Source of the DNA: Cesiribacter sp. SM1
Lineage (GTDB): Bacteria > Bacteroidota > Bacteroidia > Cytophagales > Cyclobacteriaceae
Direction of reading: 5' to 3'
DNA: 64,000 nucleotides
Assembly: GCF_020178975.1 (NCBI RefSeq)
Contig: NZ_JAHXBU010000091.1
Span: forward strand, 186,001-250,000
The translations under genes were made by a program, and so were the position numbers. Below, one piece after another: positions 54,940-64,000 of the stretch. The first letter of the stretch is position 1, and the number at the start of each line of letters is the position of its first letter. The notes under the pieces are model-generated. The model worked only from the letters and a program-made list of their open reading frames with translations. It did not search any database and had not been told where the DNA came from.

Positions 54940-56394
54940 ATGCAAAACACCTCATCCATGACAACAGCTGCCCCTACCAGCCTTGATGACAATTCTGTAA
55001 ACAACATGCTCCTGCACGATTCAGCCAATATAGAGGAGCTGTTTCGGCAGCTAAGCAGCATTGCAGCCAATTATCTAACTAACATCCATGAGCATCCTAC
55101 CAGCCTGAAAGAGGTCCCTCCTATATCACTAAGCCTGCCAGAGAATGGCCCGGGAGCAGCAGAAGCTACACAGCTATTCCTGCAGCAGATCAAACCATTA
55201 CTCCTGGCAGCCTCGGGTCCCCGCTATTTTGGTTTTGTAACCGGCGGCGGTACACCTGCTGCTATTGCCGGCGACTGGCTCACAGCTGTTTTTGATCAGA
55301 ATACCCAATACACCCATGGTAAAGGCGATGCCTCGGCAGCCGTTGAGCAGCAGACCATCCAAATGCTACTGGATCTTTTTGGGCTTCCGCAGCATTTTAA
55401 CGGTGGCTTTGTAACAGGGGCCACCCTCTCTAACTTCACCTCCCTGGCTGTTGCCCGCCAATGGATCGGGCATCAATATCAGAAAGACATTGCACGGGAG
55501 GGCCTGCAGCTTCCTGTAAAGGTGTATGCGGCAGTGCCTCACTCCTCTTCGCTCAAAGCCCTGGCCATGCTGGGCATAGGCAGCAGTCAGGTACAGCTGG
55601 TGCCTACCCTGCCCGATCGAGAAGCCATTGATATGAATGCCTTGGAAAGCCTGCTCACATCTGCACCAGAGGAGCCCTTTATCCTGATCTCCAGTGGTGG
55701 CACCGTTAATACAGTAGATTACGATGACCTGGCAGCCATTGTAAGGCTAAAAGAAAAGTACCGCTTCTGGTGGCATATAGATGCTGCTTTTGGTGGATTT
55801 GCCGCCCTATCGCCCCAATACCGCCACCTGCTGGAAGGGTGGCAAGGCGCCGACAGCATTACTGTGGACTGCCACAAATGGCTGAACGTACCCTATGATA
55901 GCGCCCTGTATTTTACCCGAAAGGAGCATGCCCTGCTGCAAACACAAACATTCCAGAACTCCAATGCCCCTTACCTGGGAGACCCCATGGAAAATTTCTC
56001 CTATGGTAACTTTGGACCCGAGAATTCCAGGCGGTTCAGAGCCCTGCCGGTATGGTTTACGCTGATGGCCTACGGAAAGCAGGGCTATCAGCAAATTGTA
56101 GAAACCAACATAGCGCAGGCCAGGCAGCTGGGAAAGGCGCTCGTAGCCTCTGGCTGTTATAAACTTTTAGCACCCGTACGGCTAAATGTGGTTTGCTTTA
56201 CCACAAGCGAAGAAAAGGGCCGTAACGAAAAGCTAAAACAAATACTGGAGAAGCTCTATGCAGGCGGCAAAGTGTTTGTGACGCCTACAGTTTACAAAGG
56301 CACCCCCGGCTTAAGGGCAGCCCTGGTAAACTGGCGCACCACCGAAAAGGATATTCAGATTGCTGTGGATGAGCTGGTGCGGGCTTGTTCCTAA
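54940..56394 (+). CDS. PLP-dependent decarboxylase (group II)
   Basis: This 484-residue protein of the aromatic amino acid/glutamate decarboxylase family has the PLP lysine K313 in DCHKWLNVPYDSALYF, the cofactor-contact HIDAAFGGF upstream and GFVTGATLSNFTSL in the N-terminal half. It removes CO2 from an L-amino acid; the substrate is not fixed. It stands between two minus-strand defence loci but is itself on the plus strand and has no visible link to defence. Confidence 0.9.
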   Translation: MQNTSSMTTAAPTSLDDNSVNNMLLHDSANIEELFRQLSSIAANYLTNIHEHPTSLKEVPPISLSLPENGPGAAEATQLFLQQIKPLLLAASGPRYFGFVTGGGTPAAIAGDWLTAVFDQNTQYTHGKGDASAAVEQQTIQMLLDLFGLPQHFNGGFVTGATLSNFTSLAVARQWIGHQYQKDIAREGLQLPVKVYAAVPHSSSLKALAMLGIGSSQVQLVPTLPDREAIDMNALESLLTSAPEEPFILISSGGTVNTVDYDDLAAIVRLKEKYRFWWHIDAAFGGFAALSPQYRHLLEGWQGADSITVDCHKWLNVPYDSALYFTRKEHALLQTQTFQNSNAPYLGDPMENFSYGNFGPENSRRFRALPVWFTLMAYGKQGYQQIVETNIAQARQLGKALVASGCYKLLAPVRLNVVCFTTSEEKGRNEKLKQILEKLYAGGKVFVTPTVYKGTPGLRAALVNWRTTEKDIQIAVDELVRACS

Positions 56395-56531
56395 GTCTCC
56401 AAAACTTTGACTGCACCCCTCCGGGCCCTGGGCTAAGTATCTTTATCTATTTACTTCTCCAGAACAAAAAGATTTGCATAACCAGCCCAGGACTTCAGTC
56501 CTGGCTATGCTCCGCTCAACCAGACTTCAGC

Positions 56532-59500
56532 CTAAACTACTTTATCAGGCATCCTTAGCCAATCCCCATCCTGCACAATTTTGCCTTCCCGGATCGACTG
56601 ATCTATCGCCTGCAGAAGTTCCTGTTTCATGTCTTCAGTTACTCTTGAAAAGCCGAAGAGCCTGGCGATGAGCGGAACTGCCTCCTCAGGCTGGATGGCA
56701 ACGGAGGCTTTCACCACCTTTTCCACTGCCAGGCTTATTTCTTCGGGAGCAATGAATTTAAGCTTCTTAGAGCCTGATGGAAAGCTGCTTCGATCCCTGA
56801 TGGGTGGCTCCTGCATCTGTGGGTGCCATAGAAAATCGCCCCTGCTGATGATCTCTCCCTTTTCATGCGCATAGGCTAGTGCTTCCTGCAGGCTTTGCCT
56901 GATCCTGGGTCCTACGCGGGTAATTTTTGCAGCCTCTACCATCCGCCTGGCTGCCTCCTCGAAATGCACAGGACTTTCTGTTTCCACCAGCCTGCTCAAC
57001 CAGCCGGCAAGCTTTTCCAGCGGATAAAGATGGAGCTCCTGTGCTGCTATTTCAGCAGGCAGGCTGGCATAGGTGTAGGCTGGCACTTCTGTCGTACCGG
57101 GTCTCTCCCCTTCTTCTCTTAGAAATACATGAGTTGCTGGCTGCTCGTCCTGCCCAGCTTCCTCATCGTCCAGGGCTGACATGCTGCGGGCGGCTTCAAT
57201 GGCAGCTACCACTCTTTTCAGTTCGCGCTCCGGGTTGCGGAACCAGTCGGTACTCCAGATGCGGTGAATTCGCCAGCCTATGTTTTCCAGCACCTGCTGC
57301 CGCAGCCTGTCGCGGTCGCGGGCAGAGCGGGCGGAGTGGTAGGCGGCGCCGTCACATTCAATGCCCAGCAGGTACCTGCCGGGGTGTTCGGGATCTACAA
57401 TGGCCAGATCGATGTAAAAACCCTGGGAGCCCACCTGCTTTCTAACAGAATAACCGAGGCGCTCCAGCTGGAGGGCTACATTTTCTTCGAAGGGACTCTC
57501 GGCTGCTCTGCCGCTTTCTTCGGCAAAATTCAGCTTGCCATGCTGGGCATAGTAGAGAAAGTTTTTTAGTGCCCTGATGCCCACACTCTTTGTGCGCCCG
57601 GTATCTATATCATCTGCCGTGATGTTGGTGAACACCTCGCAACGCAGCTTTGCCCTGGTGATAAGAACGTTAAGGCGCCGCTCGCCTCCTTCGTTGTTCA
57701 GAGGCCCGAACGACATGCTCACATAACCCTCGCTGGTGCGGCCATAACCAATGCTGATGTAGATGACATCCCGTTCGTCGCCCTGCACGTTCTCAAGGTT
57801 CTTTACAAAAAACGGCTCGTGGGGATGTTTCTGGAAAAATTCCTCCAGCTCAGGATGCTTACGCCTTCTTACCTCAAGCTCCTGCTGAATGGCCTGCATC
57901 TGAGAAGTACTGAAAGCAACTACTCCCAATGTACGATGTGGCGTATTAAGCGCGTGGGCCATCACGGCATCAGCTACAGCAGAAGCTTCCTGTGGGTTGG
58001 TGCGGGTTTTGCCCCTGTCGTAAGCAGTATCCTTCAGGTGATGAAATACCAGCCCCATGCGGTCTTTAGCCCCGGGGCTGGGAAAGATCACCAGCTTGTT
58101 TTCATAAAATTCGTGATTGGAAAGGCTGATGAGCGACTCGTGCCGGCTGCGATAGTGCCAGCGCAACATCCGCTGGGGTGCTCCCTGGGCATCGCACATA
58201 CCCAGGATACTTTGCAGATCAGCAGTAACGTTTTCTTCGTCCTCCACTTCTTTGGTAAGCGAATCGAAAAAGCTGGTAGGGGGCAGCTGTTTGGTATCGC
58301 CCACCACCACCAGTTGCTTTGCTCTTAAAATAGCCCCAAGCGCCTCCACCGGCCGCACCTGGCTGGCCTCATCAAAAATTACCAGATCGAACTCCATACT
58401 ACCCGGGGGCAGGAAGTTGGCAATGGAAAGGGGGCTCATCATAAACACCGGCTTGATTGCCTGAATAGCCAGCCCAGCCTCCCGCATTAGCTTGCGGATG
58501 GGCATGTGGCGGGCCTTTTTGTTAAACTCGGTGCGCAGGATGTTAACCTGTCCGCCGGCCTCCAGCCGCGGAATATTCTCCCAATGCCGGGAAGCGGCTC
58601 TTGCACGGTTATACTGAAGGTTCAGCAGGTCCAGGCGCTGAAAATGTTTAACTGCCTCCTCGTGGCTGCTGCGTTCAAATTTACGCAGGGCCGGTGCTTC
58701 CGTTATTGCCTGCTCCAGCAAATACTCGTACCAGGCTTTTTGCAGGCTGAACTTCAGGTAATCTTTGGCAATAGGCCAATGAATGGATGCCTCTGCCAGG
58801 CCAGAGAAGCCTTCTTCGGCAGCTGTTTCTGCCAGGTTATTCCAGGATACTACCTGGTGAATCTCGGGCAGATGCGCAACCCAGTCGCTGATTAACGCCA
58901 GTTGTTGCACAAAGGGCTGTAGCAAGAGTGTGGATCCGGCAAAGCGTAAGTTTTCGTCAAGCGCTGTTTTCCTCACTACTTCCTGGATTTCTGCCTCATG
59001 CTCCCCCAGCCTGTCGCCAAGCAAATGGTAGTGTTTTTTAGCAACTGCAGCATCCGGGTTAGCTCCTGTATATTCCAGAATCTCCACAGGCCATTTCCGG
59101 TTCCTGATCTTTTGGTGCAGCTCTGCCAGGTAATGGGCAGCGGCAGCCAGGGCGGCCCAGTCTGACTTTAGTTTTTGCCAGCGCCTGCCAAAAATGCGTG
59201 CAGCCAGGTTTTCGTGTTTAGCCAGCTGGTGGCTAAGCTGCTTTGCCTCCAGGATACTATCCACCCATTTAAGCCTGGTTTCTACATCTTTTGGCAATGC
59301 TGTTTTTAGCAAACCAGCCAGCTGTTTGTTGCTCCTGCGGTAATCACCTACGATGAATTTGTACCACTTATCGCCCCACGCCAGCAGGTTCTGCCGGATC
59401 TCCAGCACATTTTGCTCCCATGCTTCGGCAATAAATATATCCTGGTACTGCTGGTGCAGTGCTGCCAAGCGCCTGCCCGTTTGCAGCAGCTCTGTTATAT

Positions 59501-61223
59501 CTGCCGATTGGAACATCCAAGCATCTTCGGCTACAGCCAGCTCGCTTAGATCGGGTTGCCGGGAAAGAATTTCTGCAATGTCCAGCAGCTTCAGGCTATC
59601 CCTTCTGTCGGTGGGGGGTGTGAGTCCGAAGCTTTCTGCAGCTGCTGTGCTCTGCTGCCTGAGGTTTTCAACAGCCTGCTCTGCCCCCTGCAACAGCTGC
59701 TGTAAACGCTCCTGCCCGTGGGGTAACAACACTTTTAAACCACTGCCCCAGAAGCGAAGCTTAGCCGGTGTGCCAATGTCTTTTAACCGGGCCTGGATAC
59801 GATCTGCCATCGCCTCCGCCTTTCGCATGGTTCCGCCATCCCAGCTGCGCAGATGAGGGAGTGGTATTTGCTGCAAAGAAACGCTTTTGATCTTTTCGGC
59901 CAGCTGCAACAAGTGCCCCTTTACCTGGTAGGGCGTAAGACCGCTTTGTCCCACCTCTGTATTTAAGGCACTGCTGTAGTTATTAAGCTCTGTCCGGTAA
60001 TCTTCCAGCAGGGCTACCTCCTGCTCCAGATGCTGCAGGGCAGGCTTCCCTAACTCCAGCACACGCCTAAGCTCCTCGTGCAGCACCTTTTTATTGGCTT
60101 TATGGCTATGCAGCTCCAGGCATGCTTCTCCCAGGTTAATGGTATCCAGGCGGCGCTTTACCACCTCCAGGGCAGCCATTTTTTCAGAAACAAACAATAC
60201 CTTCTTCCCCTGCCCGATGGCGTTGGCTATGATGTTGGTAATGGTTTGCGACTTACCGGTACCGGGAGGACCCTGGATCACCAGGTTGCGACCTTCATGC
60301 ACCGCCAGCATGGCCAGCACCTGTGTGCTGTCGGCGTCTACTGCCTGGAACAGCTGGTTTGCTTCGGTTTCATCATCCAGGAAAGCATCTTCCGGAACGG
60401 ATGGTGGTGGCTCGCTGAAGCCTTCATGGAACAGCGCCTGTAGTACCGCATGCTCGGCTGGTTTACTGCCTTCGGGCCATTTGGCATTATCCAGATCGTG
60501 GTAGATCATGAACTTGCCAAAAGAAAAGAAACCCAGTTCAATAGAATCCTGCTCTACCTTCCAGCTAGGCTGATGGCCCACGGCTTCCTCTATCTCTTTG
60601 AAATATTTATCGAGGCTAAAATCATCGCCCTCGGGCAAATCAGGCACTGCAATCCCAAACTCTGCTTTTAGCTTTGCCTGCAGTGAAAGGTTTCCCTCCA
60701 ATTCTGCCAGGGTATAGCGGGTGCGAAAGCGCTCCCTGGCCGTGTGGCGCTCCAGCGAAACGGGAACCAGCAGCAGGGGCGCAAGCCGCACCTCCTCACT
60801 GCCAGGGCTTTCGTACCAGTGCAGTTTACCCAGGGCTATGTAAAGAATGTTCACACCCTGCTCTTCCAGGCTGGTTCGGGCAGCATAATAGGTGTTCAGC
60901 AGCTTGTTCTGAAGCGATAGCTCTGTTTCTTCTGTCTGGAGCCTTGTATCAGCATAGGCCTGCTCCAGGGCATCTGCAGGTTCCAGGTATTCCAGCCCGG
61001 CCTCTTCACCTTCTTTAGCCGCACCCTCCGCTTTTTTCCTGGGCAGAAAAGTCATGGCCTTTCCCTGCTTTACCAGTATATCATAGATGCAGGCAGACTT
61101 TTCCTGTACAATATGCAGGCCTCTGCTTTTAGAGCCCCGGTAGTTCAGCAACGGATTCCTTAGCCCCAGGTCGAGCAGTTCTTTGCGGGAGGCCTCCAGG
61201 CGCGATAAGATTGTTTCCTGCAT
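56532..61223 (-). CDS. DUF4011-helicase-Vsr-like nuclease-DUF3320 protein (Hhe-like defence)
   Basis: This 1563-residue protein starts with a DUF4011 domain (RKELLDLGLRNPLLNYR, 13-29). It has a Superfamily 1 helicase with Walker A GPPGTGKS (318-325), a Walker B-type IFDEASQ (about 949), and VQGDERDVIYISIGYGR in the C-terminal helicase part. A Vsr/DUF559-like restriction fold (about 1240-1345, SPFEENVALQLERLGYSV and GIECDGAAYHSARSARDRDR) and two DUF3320-like winged-helix repeats at the C-terminus complete it. The domain order matches the DUF4011-helicase-Vsr (Hhe) antiviral family as I recall it. It probably unwinds and cuts invading DNA. It is monocistronic and stands 1.9 kb from the retron operon. 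Confidence 0.9.
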   Translation of the reverse strand: MQETILSRLEASRKELLDLGLRNPLLNYRGSKSRGLHIVQEKSACIYDILVKQGKAMTFLPRKKAEGAAKEGEEAGLEYLEPADALEQAYADTRLQTEETELSLQNKLLNTYYAARTSLEEQGVNILYIALGKLHWYESPGSEEVRLAPLLLVPVSLERHTARERFRTRYTLAELEGNLSLQAKLKAEFGIAVPDLPEGDDFSLDKYFKEIEEAVGHQPSWKVEQDSIELGFFSFGKFMIYHDLDNAKWPEGSKPAEHAVLQALFHEGFSEPPPSVPEDAFLDDETEANQLFQAVDADSTQVLAMLAVHEGRNLVIQGPPGTGKSQTITNIIANAIGQGKKVLFVSEKMAALEVVKRRLDTINLGEACLELHSHKANKKVLHEELRRVLELGKPALQHLEQEVALLEDYRTELNNYSSALNTEVGQSGLTPYQVKGHLLQLAEKIKSVSLQQIPLPHLRSWDGGTMRKAEAMADRIQARLKDIGTPAKLRFWGSGLKVLLPHGQERLQQLLQGAEQAVENLRQQSTAAAESFGLTPPTDRRDSLKLLDIAEILSRQPDLSELAVAEDAWMFQSADITELLQTGRRLAALHQQYQDIFIAEAWEQNVLEIRQNLLAWGDKWYKFIVGDYRRSNKQLAGLLKTALPKDVETRLKWVDSILEAKQLSHQLAKHENLAARIFGRRWQKLKSDWAALAAAAHYLAELHQKIRNRKWPVEILEYTGANPDAAVAKKHYHLLGDRLGEHEAEIQEVVRKTALDENLRFAGSTLLLQPFVQQLALISDWVAHLPEIHQVVSWNNLAETAAEEGFSGLAEASIHWPIAKDYLKFSLQKAWYEYLLEQAITEAPALRKFERSSHEEAVKHFQRLDLLNLQYNRARAASRHWENIPRLEAGGQVNILRTEFNKKARHMPIRKLMREAGLAIQAIKPVFMMSPLSIANFLPPGSMEFDLVIFDEASQVRPVEALGAILRAKQLVVVGDTKQLPPTSFFDSLTKEVEDEENVTADLQSILGMCDAQGAPQRMLRWHYRSRHESLISLSNHEFYENKLVIFPSPGAKDRMGLVFHHLKDTAYDRGKTRTNPQEASAVADAVMAHALNTPHRTLGVVAFSTSQMQAIQQELEVRRRKHPELEEFFQKHPHEPFFVKNLENVQGDERDVIYISIGYGRTSEGYVSMSFGPLNNEGGERRLNVLITRAKLRCEVFTNITADDIDTGRTKSVGIRALKNFLYYAQHGKLNFAEESGRAAESPFEENVALQLERLGYSVRKQVGSQGFYIDLAIVDPEHPGRYLLGIECDGAAYHSARSARDRDRLRQQVLENIGWRIHRIWSTDWFRNPERELKRVVAAIEAARSMSALDDEEAGQDEQPATHVFLREEGERPGTTEVPAYTYASLPAEIAAQELHLYPLEKLAGWLSRLVETESPVHFEEAARRMVEAAKITRVGPRIRQSLQEALAYAHEKGEIISRGDFLWHPQMQEPPIRDRSSFPSGSKKLKFIAPEEISLAVEKVVKASVAIQPEEAVPLIARLFGFSRVTEDMKQELLQAIDQSIREGKIVQDGDWLRMPDKVV

Positions 61224-61426
61224 AGGATAACTTCAGTGAGTAGGCAATTATGGTGTAAAACCTGCTGCCGTTAAGGCAAAGCAGGCTGTTGGAGTTATAA
61301 GGGCGAAAGTACCCTTAATTCAGTGGGGAAAGATAAAAATTCTGATTGTATCCCCTCTTATTTTTCACCATAAAAACCAGCAGGTTCTGCCCTGCTACCG
61401 AGAAAGGGCCAGCTGCAGCTGTATGT

Positions 61427-63169
61427 TTACTCCTCCGCGACCAGGCTCTCTGCAAAGCTGTTGAACGACGCTTCTGACACACTCCAGTCGGGTGCTTTTA
61501 TTTCTCCCCAGGCATTGGGAGAATCATGCAGGTTAAAATAGCATACCCCCACCACAGCGGGGTTGGACTTTATTGTTTTTGTAGCACCTTTCAGCCAGCG
61601 TTCTTGGTAATCATCTGGCCCCTTTACACCAAACTCTGTAATAAAGATAGGTTTATCGACAAAGCGCATCCGGTAAAACTTTCGCTGAAAGATTTGTTGA
61701 AACGACTCCTGTTTCCGATGATCAGTAATATTTTTATCGGGTAGTCCATAAATGGCTATGCTGATGTAATCAACATACTCGTCTCCCGGCCACCACTCCA
61801 GTGAACCACGGTCGCCGGCGGGTCCCCATACAATGCGGATGTTACTGGCCAGCGGTGCGCCAAAGTCTACAAAGTAGCGAAATGCCTTGATGTACTGCAC
61901 AGGATCTTTACTTTGCCACTGGTACCTGGTGATGGGAATTTCCATTTCATGGGCCCATCTTAAATATACTGTACTGCCTGCATCTGAAATGGTCGCATAC
62001 AGCTCCTGCAGTACATCATCATAATCTCCCCTAAGGGTCTTTTCCAAAACATTGGGCCCGCCTTCTGCCACTGTTGTATCCTTGGGCTCCATGGTAACAA
62101 TCACATCATGCTTGCGGGAAACCACCTCATTGAAAATTTTACGAAAGCTACCGCTCCTGACCTCCTCTATATCTGTAAAAATATGTTCTACCGATACTGC
62201 GCTGTGGTCGGTTAATGCCAGTTCAGGATCGTATACTCCCAGCATCAGGCCCTTTGCTGCCTCTTTCTTCTCTCCCGCTGTGTAATCAGCAGCTAAGGTA
62301 ACCGAACCAGGCCTCGATGCACTGTTATGCACTGCAGCATTCAGGTACTGGCGAATGCTATCAACATCAACTTTAAATATTTCAGGGTTGTACTCTTCCT
62401 TATTTACCTTATCAGTAACCATGATCAGTGCAGGCTTGTTGGCAAATCTTAACCTGTGCAGTTTACGCCTGATGATGTTTGTAACAGAACTGTCTTTAGG
62501 GTAAACATCGGTAAGCTCTTCTGATTGCGCCCTGATGGTAAGACTTACAACATCTACAAAATCACCCCCGGGCCAGTATTCCATTGCACCCGGATAGCCT
62601 GCAGGGCCCCATACAATTTTAGATGCCGGTGCAGTTTGTTTACATAGCCCTGCGAAATGACGAAAACCCCTGATGTACACCAGCGGGGACTGGTTTTGCC
62701 AGGGATACAATTCTACCGGCACCTCCATTTCAGGATTCAGTCGCAGATAAGTAAGTCCCTGCCTGTTAGCTATTGCGGCACATAACTGTTTGATCTTTTT
62801 ATCATACCGGCCTTCGGATATTGCCTTCCAGGTAGCTTTATAAGCCCCTTTTTTACGAGTACCGGGCCATATTTCTACAGTTAACAGCAGATCTCCATCT
62901 TCGGCCAGGGCTTCTTCCAGCTCCTGCGAGGGCTCCCATGCTCCCAAATTATTCCATTTAACTGCATAATGCCTGATCTCCTGCACCTTATTTTCTGCAG
63001 CACTCTGATGCTGATGAAAATAGGCAAGCACAGGTTCTGCAAACCTTGCCTCAACCCTATCCTCTGCGGGTATCACATAGTTTATCAGATCATAATACAA
63101 CACTAAAAAACCCAAGCCCACCAACACTACCCCTGCAATCAAAACACCAAAGATCCTGCTCAACTTCAT
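61427..63169 (-). CDS. Membrane-anchored protein with two GH26-like domains
   Basis: This 580-residue protein has an N-terminal transmembrane anchor (about 7-26) and two tandem GH26-like (mannanase-type) halves, each with a WGPAG segment and YWP/WWPG motif. The second half (about 310-580) keeps the acid/base (H407-E408) and the nucleophile (E512 in ITEFG). The first half (about 60-290) has P146-E147 and D253 (MVTDK) at these sites, so it may be a non-catalytic copy. GH26 enzymes cut beta-1,4-mannans or beta-1,3-linked glucans; the substrate is unknown. It may act at the cell envelope. Confidence 0.8.
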   Translation of the reverse strand: MKLSRIFGVLIAGVVLVGLGFLVLYYDLINYVIPAEDRVEARFAEPVLAYFHQHQSAAENKVQEIRHYAVKWNNLGAWEPSQELEEALAEDGDLLLTVEIWPGTRKKGAYKATWKAISEGRYDKKIKQLCAAIANRQGLTYLRLNPEMEVPVELYPWQNQSPLVYIRGFRHFAGLCKQTAPASKIVWGPAGYPGAMEYWPGGDFVDVVSLTIRAQSEELTDVYPKDSSVTNIIRRKLHRLRFANKPALIMVTDKVNKEEYNPEIFKVDVDSIRQYLNAAVHNSASRPGSVTLAADYTAGEKKEAAKGLMLGVYDPELALTDHSAVSVEHIFTDIEEVRSGSFRKIFNEVVSRKHDVIVTMEPKDTTVAEGGPNVLEKTLRGDYDDVLQELYATISDAGSTVYLRWAHEMEIPITRYQWQSKDPVQYIKAFRYFVDFGAPLASNIRIVWGPAGDRGSLEWWPGDEYVDYISIAIYGLPDKNITDHRKQESFQQIFQRKFYRMRFVDKPIFITEFGVKGPDDYQERWLKGATKTIKSNPAVVGVCYFNLHDSPNAWGEIKAPDWSVSEASFNSFAESLVAEE

Positions 63170-63575
63170 TCTACTTTTCTGTTATCTGCAAATTTTAAGA
63201 TGATTCAAAACCCATTAAAATACTGCTACCGGCTGGTGGTTAGCATTGGTACCTGATGTTGCCGCTCCATAGTATCTGTACATAAAGCTGCATGAGCAAC
63301 TAAGGCTTTGACTGTGTTTTATCTTTTAACAGAATCCTTAACAATACTCCTTATGACAATTGTTTTGGATTACTTTATAAAAAAATTGAGGAGTATAGGA
63401 TTTTTCCGCTCGTGCTGCACAGGTTATGAAAGACTGCACTGCCGGAATGGAGACACAGGCCTTGCTGGTTCCTGTTTTTGGCTGAAGAACATTTGACTGT
63501 TTTAGGTTTTAGAAAGGGTAAGTACTAAATTCCCAGACACCAGCCATTATCTACTATTCATCAGCTGAAGGCCCC
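63170..63575. other. Intergenic region
   Basis: The 406 bp between the divergent GH26-like and AraC-type genes hold no gene I can support and no clear structure. Confidence 0.4.
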
Positions 63576-64000
63576 ATGGCAACTGTATATTATACCATAC
63601 CACCCCCGGCGCACCTGGCACCCTATATCAGGTTCTTTTGGGTACTGGAAAGCGATCATCGTTCGTACCTGCACCAGGCCATGGCCGATGTATGCCCGGA
63701 GCTGGTGTTCCACTACCGGGGTCAGTTCGATGAGATAAAAGCCAATGGGGTGCGGGTGAAATCGTCTGTTGCCGGCCTGCAGGGCCAGACGAGCAACACA
63801 TCCCGTTTCCACATCAACCAGCGCTTTGGCATATTTGGCACTTACCTCTACCCCTACACACTCACCCTGCTGTTTGGCATACCGGCTACCGAAATTGTAG
63901 ACCAGTATACAGATCTATGTGGCATATTGGGTGCCGAAGGAAAACAGCTGGAGGAAAAAATAATGGAGGCGGCACATAATACAGATAGGGTAAACATCCT
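63576..64000 (+). CDS. AraC-type regulator, N-terminal part (runs off the window)
   Basis: The frame opens at the ATG 63576 (MATVYYTIPPPAHLAPYI) and stays open to the end of the window (141 codons). The sequence looks like the DUF6597-type N-terminal domain of AraC-family regulators: LAPYIRFFWVLESDH, a Cys-Pro-Glu-Leu-Val-Phe-Tyr-like strand (VCPELVFHYRGQ), and FGTYLYPYTLTLLFGIPATE. The DNA-binding end lies outside. The opposite-strand frame in this place is a shadow. Confidence 0.75.
   Translation, partial: MATVYYTIPPPAHLAPYIRFFWVLESDHRSYLHQAMADVCPELVFHYRGQFDEIKANGVRVKSSVAGLQGQTSNTSRFHINQRFGIFGTYLYPYTLTLLFGIPATEIVDQYTDLCGILGAEGKQLEEKIMEAAHNTDRVNI

Noticed and set aside
63561-63812. Minus-strand frame at the right edge
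   Set aside because: It is opposite the AraC-type N-terminal domain, which is open to the end of the window.
1-64000. CRISPR array, tRNA, rRNA, integrase or prophage
   Set aside because: No regularly spaced repeats, cloverleaf sequences, rRNA stretches or phage/transposase frames were seen on reading both strands.

Overview
The window looks like chromosomal DNA of a Bacteroidota bacterium, most likely of the Cytophagales/Hymenobacter-type lineages. The support is threefold: three secreted proteins end in type IX secretion (T9SS) sorting domains, promoters carry the Bacteroidota -7 box TAnnTTTG with few strong Shine-Dalgarno sites, and there are exbB-exbD-exbD-tonB and fused secDF loci. No rRNA, tRNA, CRISPR array, IS element, integrase or phage gene was seen. 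The genus cannot be named from the sequence.

Layout. 1-1.1 kb: end of feoB and a small Cys-rich Feo partner. 1.6-8.7 kb: two tandem paralogous secreted beta-helix/PA14 proteins with matching promoter regions. 9-12 kb: a BLUF blue-light sensor, a small His/Cys-motif lipoprotein and a cytochrome c-sugar dehydrogenase lipoprotein. 12.1-16.1 kb: a giant AsmA-like protein built of about six 183-residue repeats. 16.4-20.4 kb: two YceI proteins around an AraC regulator, a cupin and an unknown protein. 20.4-31 kb, minus strand: Ca/Na antiporter, TerC protein, dicarboxylate symporter, NDH-2, then the TonB energising cluster (exbB, exbD, exbD, tonB, small membrane protein, phosphate-binding-like lipoprotein, TPR protein). 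31-35.2 kb: SecDF, DedA and a small protein. 35.9-40.2 kb: pstSCAB-phoU, with a direct repeat upstream that could be a Pho-type operator. 40.8-47.9 kb: MFS transporter, small unknowns, a MocR regulator divergent from an EamA exporter, and a T9SS propeller protein.

48-61.2 kb is the most interesting part, an apparent anti-phage defence island. A minus-strand operon encodes a WGR-HEAT protein, a winged-helix/SWIM zinc-finger protein, a structured non-coding RNA flanked by 12-nt a1/a2 inverted repeats, and a reverse transcriptase with retron hallmarks (NAxxH, VTG, YADD). This is a complete retron; the partner set matches what I recall as type XIII in the retron classification. A PLP-dependent decarboxylase on the other strand separates it from a 1563-residue DUF4011-helicase-Vsr-like nuclease-DUF3320 protein resembling the Hhe defence family.

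61.4-64 kb: a membrane-anchored protein with two GH26-like domains, the first apparently degenerate, and the start of an AraC-type regulator running off the window.

Functions are inferred from motifs, family knowledge and context. No database search or folding program was run.
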